A stretch of DNA of 64,000 bases, taken from positions 186,001-250,000 of the forward strand of contig JAWLHE010000006.1 of the NCBI GenBank assembly GCA_041690495.1, given 5' to 3'. Below the pieces are notes generated by a model. It was not told the DNA's origin. It searched no databases and saw only the letters and a program-made list of their open reading frames with translations. How positions within the stretch are numbered: position 1 is the stretch's first letter; every line of letters begins with the position of its first letter. Shown piece by piece: positions 56,680 to 64,000 of the stretch. This DNA is from DATAAP01 sp041690495 (GTDB lineage Bacteria > Pseudomonadota > Alphaproteobacteria > CACIAM-22H2). Made by a program: the position numbers and the translations under genes.

Positions 56680-57456
56680 ATGAAGCTTCCCTATTTTGCG
56701 GGCCGGAGCGCACGCCTCGCCGGCGCGATGACCGCGATGCTGTCCGTATCGGCCTGCGTCATCCAAGACACGCCTGAGAAAGTGGCGCAGGTCGAGGAGA
56801 CGAACGATCCGTTCGAGCCGACCAACCGTTACATTTTCGAGGTCAACCGCTTCCTCGATGAGATGCTGCTGAAGCCCGTTGCGTGGTGGTACCGCGCCGG
56901 CGTGCCCGATCCGGCGCGCGAGCGGATTCATTTGGCACTGGCCAATCTCCGCTTGCCGTGGACGGCGGTGAACGATTTCTTCCAGGGCGAGATGAAGCGC
57001 GCCTACGACTCCAGCGCCCGTTTCGTCATCAACACCACGGTCGGTGTGGTCGGGCTGTTCGACGTGGCGACGGGCTGGGGCTTCCCGCATCACGAAGAGG
57101 ATGCGGGCCAGACCTTCGCGGTGATGGGGGCGCCCGAGGGGCCGTATCTGATGCTGCCGATCCTCGGCCCGTCCAATCCACGCGACGCCGCCGGACTCCT
57201 CGTCGACTACGTTGCCGATCCGGTCAACCTCGTCCTGAACAACAACGGCGCCGATGCCGCAGGGCTCGCCCGCGGCGGCGCAAGCTCGGTTGACGCCCGC
57301 GAGCGCAATCTCGAGACAATCGCCGATCTCGAGCGCAACTCGGTCGACTTCTACGCGACAATCCGCAGCATCTACCGCCAGCGCCGCGCGTCCGAGATCC
57401 GCAATGGCGCCCCGGACAGCACCTATCCGGCACCGAGTCTCTCACAGCAGAAGTGA
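56680..57456 (+). CDS. mlaA: Outer membrane lipid asymmetry lipoprotein MlaA (VacJ)
   Basis: MlaA sits in the outer membrane and draws misplaced phospholipids from the outer leaflet towards the periplasmic carrier MlaC. The 258-residue product has a lipobox ending at Cys26 (LSVSAC), then NDPFEPTNRYIFEVNRFLDE, RIHLALANLRLPWTAVNDFF, VGLFDVATGWGFPHHEEDAG and the motif GPYLMLPILGPSNPRDAAGL, all typical of VacJ. ATG 56680 gives the signal peptide; the upstream extension does not. mlaC follows three bases after the stop, so the two partners are encoded together. Confidence 0.95.
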   Translation: MKLPYFAGRSARLAGAMTAMLSVSACVIQDTPEKVAQVEETNDPFEPTNRYIFEVNRFLDEMLLKPVAWWYRAGVPDPARERIHLALANLRLPWTAVNDFFQGEMKRAYDSSARFVINTTVGVVGLFDVATGWGFPHHEEDAGQTFAVMGAPEGPYLMLPILGPSNPRDAAGLLVDYVADPVNLVLNNNGADAAGLARGGASSVDARERNLETIADLERNSVDFYATIRSIYRQRRASEIRNGAPDSTYPAPSLSQQK

Positions 57457-57459
57457 ACC

Positions 57460-58092
57460 ATGTCACGCCGAGGAATAATCATTGCGGTCACGGCCGCGCT
57501 GATTGCGGCAGGCAATCTTCCTGCCGCGGCACAGGGCCCTTCCGCCGCCGCCTCCGTGGCCGTTACGGAGGGCAGCCAGTTCGTGGCCAATCTGGCCAGC
57601 CGCGCGGTCGGCGAACTCACGACGGACGAGTTGCCGCTGCCGGAGCGCGTGTCGCGCTTCCGCACGCTGCTGACCGAGGCGTTCGACGTTCCCGCGATCG
57701 GCCGTTTCGTGCTCGGCCGCTATTGGCGCACAGCCAACGAGAGCGAACGCGCGGAATACCTGAAGCTGTTCGAGGACTTCATCGTCCAGACATACGTGCA
57801 GCGCTTCAATGATTTTGCCGGTGCGCAGATCAGGGTGCTGCAGACGCGCGCCGGCCGGGAGAACGAGGTCATTGCGACGGTAGAGGCCGTCCTGCCGGGC
57901 CGACCGGCGGCGCGGTTCGACGTCCGCATGCAGCGCGATGACGGCCGGTTCAAGATCTTCGATGTCATCGTCGAAGGCATCAGCATGAGCATGACCCAGC
58001 GCGACGACTTCGCTGCGGTGATCCAGCGCAATGGCGGCAAGGTCGAAGGCCTGCTCGCCTCGCTGCGCGAAAAGACCAGGGCCGTACCGTAG
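57460..58092 (+). CDS. mlaC: Periplasmic phospholipid carrier MlaC
   Basis: MlaC carries phospholipid between MlaA and the inner membrane MlaFEDB transporter. The 210-residue product has a signal peptide cut near AAAQG (residue 25) and the Tol_Tol_Ttg2 fold: RFRTLLTEAFDVPAIGRFVL, GRYWRTANESERAEYLKLFE, DFIVQTYVQRFNDF, DGRFKIFDVIVEGISMSMTQ. It starts three bases after mlaA. The mlaFED genes are not in the window and are probably elsewhere in the genome. A strong terminator follows. Confidence 0.93.
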   Translation: MSRRGIIIAVTAALIAAGNLPAAAQGPSAAASVAVTEGSQFVANLASRAVGELTTDELPLPERVSRFRTLLTEAFDVPAIGRFVLGRYWRTANESERAEYLKLFEDFIVQTYVQRFNDFAGAQIRVLQTRAGRENEVIATVEAVLPGRPAARFDVRMQRDDGRFKIFDVIVEGISMSMTQRDDFAAVIQRNGGKVEGLLASLREKTRAVP

Positions 58093-58130
58093 AGCGCGGT
58101 GTCGCAGCGCTTCGATTCCTCGAAATGAGA

Positions 58131-58160
58131 AGCCCCGGGCGAAGCGATTCGCCCGGGGCT
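58131..58160. terminator. Bidirectional terminator between mlaC and the flagellin gene
   Basis: AGCCCCGGGCGAA (58131-58143) pairs perfectly with TTCGCCCGGGGCT (58148-58160) around a GCGA tetraloop. It lies between two convergent genes and can serve both. The U-tract is short on each side (CTTT and TCTCATTT). Confidence 0.75.
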
Positions 58161-58188
58161 GCGCCTTTGGCCTCTCTGCTGCGGCCGA

Positions 58189-59001
58189 TCAGCCGCCCCG
58201 GAACAGCGAGAGCAGGATCTGCGGCGACGCATTGGCGATGCTGAGGGCCTGCACGCCGAGCTGCTGCTTCACCTGCAGGGCCTGGAGCTTCGCGCTCTCC
58301 TCGGCGAGGTCCGCATCGACGATGCTGCCAAGGCCCTCGGTGACCGCGTCGGCCACCGTCTTGTTGAAGTCCTGCTGGAACTTCAGCGCGTTGACGTCCG
58401 AGCCGAGATCGCCCAGCGCCGTGCCGACCGCGGTGATCGCGGCGTTCACGTCGGCAAGCGCCGCGGTCGCGGTCGAGGTCGTCCCGATAGAGCCGAAGGT
58501 CAGTGCGCCGATCGAGCTCTGCGAGGACAGCGTTAGCGTGCCGCCGGCGATGGTCGAAATGACGGTCGCTTCGGTCGAGCCGGATGCGAGGAGGTTCTTG
58601 CCGTTATAGGCGGCATTGGCCACGAAGGTTGCGAACTGGGTCTTCATCGCCTCGAAGTCGGCGGCGAGGATCGACTGCTGGCTCGCCGTGTTGCCCGAGT
58701 TCATGCCCTCAATCGCCTTCTTCTTCATGTCGGTGAGAAGATTGGAGATCTGGGTTGCGCCGGCGATCGCGACATCGCCGATGCCCTTGCCGTTGGCGAG
58801 CGCCTGGTCGACGGCCTGATAGGCCTTGAGGTCCGCCCGGATGCCCTGGGCGATGGCGAAGCTCGAAGCGTCGTCCTTCGCGCCGATCACCTTCAGACCG
58901 GTCGAGACGCGGTCCTGGGTCTTGGCCAGGGATTCATTGGTCACGTTGAGGTTACGCAACGCAACCAGCGCGGTCATATTGGTGTTGACTGAGTTCGCCA
59001 T
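58189..59001 (-). CDS. Flagellin
   Basis: The 270-residue product is the filament subunit of the flagellum. The N-terminal D0/D1 core (MANSVNTNMTALVALRNLNV, then ESLAKTQDRVSTGLKVIGAK) and the C-terminal core (VDADLAEESAKLQALQVKQQ, then LGVQALSIANASPQILLSLF) are conserved and bind Toll-like receptor-evading alphaproteobacterial forms. The central variable region is short, about 80 residues rich in Thr, Ser and Gly. ATG 59001 is the start. A sigma-54 promoter lies about 85 bases upstream and the leader can fold. No other flagellar gene is adjacent. Confidence 0.95.
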   Translation of the reverse strand: MANSVNTNMTALVALRNLNVTNESLAKTQDRVSTGLKVIGAKDDASSFAIAQGIRADLKAYQAVDQALANGKGIGDVAIAGATQISNLLTDMKKKAIEGMNSGNTASQQSILAADFEAMKTQFATFVANAAYNGKNLLASGSTEATVISTIAGGTLTLSSQSSIGALTFGSIGTTSTATAALADVNAAITAVGTALGDLGSDVNALKFQQDFNKTVADAVTEGLGSIVDADLAEESAKLQALQVKQQLGVQALSIANASPQILLSLFRGG

Positions 59002-59024
59002 GTCGTCTGCCTCATTCGGAGGAA

Positions 59025-59074
59025 GGTGTCGGTCACGTGCCCGCCGGCCCCTCGCCGGCAAACCCCGTGACACC
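59025..59074 (-). promoter_or_regulatory. Foldable leader of the flagellin mRNA
   Basis: Within the untranslated leader, GCCGGC at 59043-59048 and 59054-59059 form an inner hairpin with a five-base loop. Flanking pieces, TCACG (59033-59037) with CGTGA (59066-59070) and GGTG (59025-59028) with CACC (59071-59074), extend it into a longer bulged stem. Caulobacter flagellin leaders are bound by FlbT, so a post-transcriptional role is possible. Confidence 0.4.
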
Positions 59075-59085
59075 TCCACGTCCAG

Positions 59086-59101
59086 AGCAACTGACATGCC
59101 A
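59086..59101 (-). promoter_or_regulatory. Sigma-54 promoter of the flagellin gene
   Basis: On the minus strand the sequence reads TGGCATG-TCAG-TTGCT, matching the -24/-12 consensus TGGCACG-N4-TTGCW at all but one position, including the invariant GG and GC with correct spacing. It is 85 bases before the flagellin ATG. Just upstream, TGGCG-TTAG-CGCCA (59103-59116) is a perfect palindrome that could bind an activator such as FlbD. Confidence 0.75.
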
Positions 59102-59281
59102 ATGGCGTTAGCGCCAATTTACCCAGCATTCTCTATAATTTAGGCAAAAGCATCGTGACACTCGCGGAACCCGCATGGGCACGAAGCGCCGCATGCCCGG
59201 CAAGATCTGCCCGGTGCCGCAGCCCACGCGCGTGGCTCCGGCCGCAGATGCAGGCAATGGCCGCACCCCGCGGCCGCGCGC

Positions 59282-60964
<1,683 letters not shown>

Positions 60965-61054
60965 GGCCGCGCTGGTTCTCTTCGAGATTCGAGTGAGGAC
61001 GGGCGGTTCTAGCGGATCGGAGCGCAACCGGCAACCGCAACCAGCGCCGCGGTG

Positions 61055-62170
61055 CTAGAGCGCGGCAGTACCCGGAGCGGCTTCGCGATACTTCCGGAAG
61101 GACTGCTCGAGAAAGGCGCGATCCATGTCGCGGGCGATGACGACGAGGCGCGAGCGGCGGTCGGCCGATGGCCATGACGGCAGCCGCGCCGGCGGATGGA
61201 AGACGTGCTGTACGCCATGTACCGCGACCGGCCTCTCCTCCCCGACCACGTTGAGGATGCCCTTGATGCGCAGCAGGTCCTCGCCGCGGTAGCGCACCAG
61301 CGAGCCAAGCCACAGGCTGAACGGGTCCCACTCGATCGGCTCGTCGAAGGTCAGGCAGGAGGCGCGGATGCGGTCGTCGTGCCTGTTCACGTCATGAGCT
61401 TGGCCATGATCATGTCCATGGTCGTGGTCGTGGTCGCGGCCGGGTTCATGCCCGACTTGCGCGTCGTAGGCTTCCGCACGCAGCCAGTTCTGGACATCCA
61501 CGCTCTTCGTCTGCGGGTCATAGAGTCCGGCACCGAACAGGCGTGACGGTTCGATCTCCCCGTGGCGCACCGGATAGATCGGGGCGCCCGGGTTGATGGC
61601 CTTGAGCCGGGCGGTCAGACGGGCCAACGCCGGGGCGTCGGCCAGATCGCTCTTGGTCAGCAGCAGGCGATCCGCCACTGCTGCCTGCTTCACCGACTCG
61701 AACTGCGCGTCGAGCTGCCCCGCCCCGTTGACCGCATCGACCGTGGTGATCACGGCATCGAGCCGGTAGTAGCTCTCGATGATCGGATCCTCCATCAATG
61801 TCTGCAGGATCGGCGCGGGATCGGCTAGACCGGTCGTCTCGATCACCACGCGCTTGAACGCCGGCACTTCGCCGCGCACGCGCCGGAAGTAGAGCGTACG
61901 CAACGACTGCGCAAGATCGCCGCGAATGGTGCAGCATAGGCAGCCACTGTCCATGACGACGGTCTCGCCGCTCACGGCCTCGACCAGCTCGTGGTCCAGG
62001 CCGACCTCGCCGAATTCGTTGATCAGCACGGCGGTGTCGGCCATGTCCGGATGCTTGAGCAGGCGGCTCAGCAGGGTCGTCTTGCCGCTTCCGAGAAACC
62101 CGGTGATCACGGAGATCGGGATGCCTGCGGGCATGCCGCTCGGCTCGCTGCTGGATTCGTGGCCGGACAT
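61055..62170 (-). CDS. CobW/COG0523-family GTPase (metal chaperone)
   Basis: The 371-residue product is a G3E GTPase: Walker A GFLGSGKTTLLSRLL (about 23-37), the metal site CLCC in DSGCLCCTIRGDLAQSL, Walker B-like VVIETTGLADPAPIL, and base recognition LLTKSDL. A histidine- and aspartate-rich stretch (GRDHDHDHGHDHGQAHD, near 260) precedes the CobW C-terminal domain. Such proteins deliver zinc or cobalt to enzymes. The metal here is most likely zinc. ATG 62170 is chosen; the longer frame overlaps the divergent regulator gene. Confidence 0.9.
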   Translation of the reverse strand: MSGHESSSEPSGMPAGIPISVITGFLGSGKTTLLSRLLKHPDMADTAVLINEFGEVGLDHELVEAVSGETVVMDSGCLCCTIRGDLAQSLRTLYFRRVRGEVPAFKRVVIETTGLADPAPILQTLMEDPIIESYYRLDAVITTVDAVNGAGQLDAQFESVKQAAVADRLLLTKSDLADAPALARLTARLKAINPGAPIYPVRHGEIEPSRLFGAGLYDPQTKSVDVQNWLRAEAYDAQVGHEPGRDHDHDHGHDHGQAHDVNRHDDRIRASCLTFDEPIEWDPFSLWLGSLVRYRGEDLLRIKGILNVVGEERPVAVHGVQHVFHPPARLPSWPSADRRSRLVVIARDMDRAFLEQSFRKYREAAPGTAAL

Positions 62171-62303
62171 GGCGGTCCTATACCACGCCGCACGATCCGC
62201 CTGCCATGACAAGGAGAGCACAGCCGGGCTATCCTTGTCCGGCGTCCGGGATTGCGCGGGGCGGGCCCCGCTCCCGGCGCGGCTCCGACCGGAGGACAGC
62301 GCC

Positions 62304-62681
62304 ATGAAACCATCCGTCCTGCTCGTCGATGACGAGCCGAACATCGTGCTCTCGCTCGAGTTCCTGATGAAGCAGGCCGGCTACGACGTGCGCATCGCGC
62401 GCGATGGCGACGGAGCCCTGAATGCGGTCAGGGAGCGTGCGCCGGACATCATCCTGCTCGACGTGATGACTCCCGGCCTCGACGGTTACGAGGTCTGCCA
62501 AACGATCCGAGCCAATCCGGCGTGGAACGACGTGCGGATCGTAATGCTCACGGCGAAGAGCCGCGAGGTGGAGCGCGAAAAGGGGCTGGCGCTCGGCGCC
62601 GACGACTACATCACCAAGCCTTTCTCGACCCGCGAGCTGGTCGACCGCGTCAAGCGGATGCTGGCGGACCGTCGTGCCTGA
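62304..62681 (+). CDS. CheY-like single-domain response regulator
   Basis: The 125-residue product is a receiver domain only. The acidic pair D9-D10, phospho-accepting D53 (ILLDVMTPGLDGYEVC), T83 and K105 (DDYITKPFS) are all present, so it should be phosphorylated. It has no output domain and must act through protein contact. GGAGG lies eight bases before ATG 62304. The stop lies within the start region of the sensor-like gene, with an overlap of eight bases, so the pair is coupled. Confidence 0.92.
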   Translation: MKPSVLLVDDEPNIVLSLEFLMKQAGYDVRIARDGDGALNAVRERAPDIILLDVMTPGLDGYEVCQTIRANPAWNDVRIVMLTAKSREVEREKGLALGADDYITKPFSTRELVDRVKRMLADRRA

Positions 62682-64000
62682 GCGAGTCACCGGCCTGACG
62701 AACGCGCCTGCCGGGCGCAAGCAGCTTACGCCCGCCCGCCTGATCGCGATCGCCTTCGCCCTTGCCGCCCTGATCGGCGTCATCCTCTTCGCGCTCGTCT
62801 TCAGCCTGCGCGGCGATCTCGGGACCCTTCCGCAGCGCGCCTATTCCGGTGCAATCATCGCTGTCGCCGCCGCCGTCGCACTCGGCTGGCTGGTCGTTCA
62901 CCAGCTCGTGCTGCGGCCCCTTGCCCATCTCGGGGCGCAGGTGCGGCTGATCGCCGAGGCGAAATCCGACGCTCCGCTCGACCTGCGCACCTACCGCGCG
63001 CTCGGGCCGCTACCGGACGCCATCACGCAGCTGGCGGCCGAGTTCATGGCGGCACGGCGCGAGGTGCAGCAATCGGTGACAGCCGCGACGCACCGCGTCG
63101 AGGAGCAGAAGGGGCGGCTGGAGGCGATCCTGCGCGATCTGAGCGAGGGCGTGATGGTCTGCAATCTCGATCATCAGGTCCTCCTCTATAACCAGGTGGC
63201 GCTGTCGCTGCTGCACGTAGCGGGCGAGTTGGGGCTTGGCCGCTCTCTGTTCCAGCTGGTGACGCGCGAGCCGGTGACCCACGCGCTCGAGCGACTCCAT
63301 CAGCGACCCGCCGCCGCCGGAGCGACGGAGGAGAGCACGATCGCGGTCGTCTGCGCCACGGTGGACAGCCGCACCCTGCTCAGCGGGCGCATGAGCCTGG
63401 TGCTGGATGCGGAACAGCAGCCGACCGGATACGTGCTGACCTTCACTGACGCCACCCGCAGCATCGCCGAGTTGAGCCAGCGCGACGTCCTGCTGCGCAA
63501 CGCCACCGAGGGCCTGCGCCAGCCGATCGCCAACCTCCGCGCGGCCGCGGAGACGATCTCCTCCTTCCCGGAGATCACGCCGGCCGAGCGGCGCGCCTTC
63601 GAGGAGGTGATCCTGCGCGAAGGCAATGTCCTGAGCGAGCGCCTCGAGGCGCTCGACCGCGACTACCGCAGCCTCAGCGCAGGCTACTGGCCGATGGCGG
63701 ATATCCACTCGCTGGACCTGTTCAGCTGTGTCGTCCGCAGCCTCGGCGAGGCCGGCGGCCCGCAGGTGACGATGGTCGGCCTGCCGCTCTGGCTGCACGG
63801 CGACAGCCACTCCCTTGCGCTCGCGCTGGAACGGGTCCTGCGCAATCTCGCCGAAGCGACCGGCGTCAGCGCCTTCGACATCGAAGCCCTGCTTGGCGAC
63901 AAGCTGATCTATATCGAGATCGCCTGGGACGGTGTGCCGATCTCCTCGGCGGCACTCGATGCCTGGCGCGACGAGGAGCTGCCCGGAGCGCTCGGCCGCG
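62674..64000 (+). CDS. Membrane sensor-kinase-like protein, lacking the phospho-accepting His (partial)
   Basis: The frame opens at GTG 62674, overlapping the regulator gene, and runs off the window (442 codons seen). The product has two membrane segments (about 22-45 and 58-80), a HAMP-like linker, a PAS domain (about 145-250: RLEAILRDLSEGVMVCNLDH), then a DHp-like segment ATEGLRQPIANLRAAAETIS. In normal kinases this reads SHELRTP; here glutamate 279 stands in the place of histidine. Related alphaproteobacterial proteins that I recall carry a 3'-5' exonuclease domain at the C-terminus, which would lie beyond the window. Confidence 0.75.
   Translation, partial: MPERVTGLTNAPAGRKQLTPARLIAIAFALAALIGVILFALVFSLRGDLGTLPQRAYSGAIIAVAAAVALGWLVVHQLVLRPLAHLGAQVRLIAEAKSDAPLDLRTYRALGPLPDAITQLAAEFMAARREVQQSVTAATHRVEEQKGRLEAILRDLSEGVMVCNLDHQVLLYNQVALSLLHVAGELGLGRSLFQLVTREPVTHALERLHQRPAAAGATEESTIAVVCATVDSRTLLSGRMSLVLDAEQQPTGYVLTFTDATRSIAELSQRDVLLRNATEGLRQPIANLRAAAETISSFPEITPAERRAFEEVILREGNVLSERLEALDRDYRSLSAGYWPMADIHSLDLFSCVVRSLGEAGGPQVTMVGLPLWLHGDSHSLALALERVLRNLAEATGVSAFDIEALLGDKLIYIEIAWDGVPISSAALDAWRDEELPGALGR

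Overview
The window is chromosomal DNA of a free-living, probably flagellated Gram-negative bacterium. High GC content, the gene order and the protein families point to an alphaproteobacterium, perhaps near the Rhodospirillales; the exact order is not fixed by the sequence. Evidence for the class includes murB between murC and ddl, a DUF1217 flagellar protein, a short flagellin, a DUF2189 protein, and CtrA-like TTAA pairs. I see no tRNA, rRNA, insertion sequence, prophage or CRISPR.

Region 1 (1-20.4 kb) holds the end of an unidentified gene, the RNase P RNA, and a complete division and cell wall cluster, mraZ-rsmH-ftsL-ftsI-murE-murF-mraY-murD-ftsW-murG-murC-murB-ddl-ftsQ-ftsA-ftsZ, then lpxC. 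Most junctions are 4-base ATGA overlaps, so the cluster looks transcribed and translationally coupled as one unit. It makes lipid II and builds the divisome. A four-copy MraZ box lies at its head. CtrA-like sites lie before mraZ and between ftsZ and lpxC.

Region 2 (20.4-25.9 kb) has a small lipoprotein gene, bamD, recN and ligA. It ends in a hairpin-rich stretch with a strong intrinsic terminator that may encode a small RNA.

Region 3 (25.9-35.7 kb) is mixed: a Sel1-repeat lipoprotein, an Xaa-Pro aminopeptidase, a DUF1127 protein, prmA-uvrD, an HtrA-like protein without its catalytic His and Asp, a thioesterase, and an SBF-type transporter coupled to a 62-residue protein.

Region 4 (35.7-50.8 kb) is accessory. 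It has an 808-residue DUF1217 protein with flagellin-like segments, a MacA-MacB-outer membrane lipoprotein exporter operon, a NitT/TauT-type ABC importer behind a strongly structured leader, an outer membrane barrel protein, a DUF2189 membrane protein, and an O-antigen ligase-like protein. Two small related genes of unknown function lie in this region.

Region 5 (50.8-64 kb) has an ArsR-methyltransferase regulator, metF and metH in one operon with a near-perfect 20-bp palindrome at the head. Next come mlaA-mlaC, a flagellin gene with a sigma-54 promoter, ettA and a CobW GTPase. The window ends in a CheY-like regulator coupled to a sensor-kinase-like gene that runs off the edge and lacks the usual phospho-accepting histidine.
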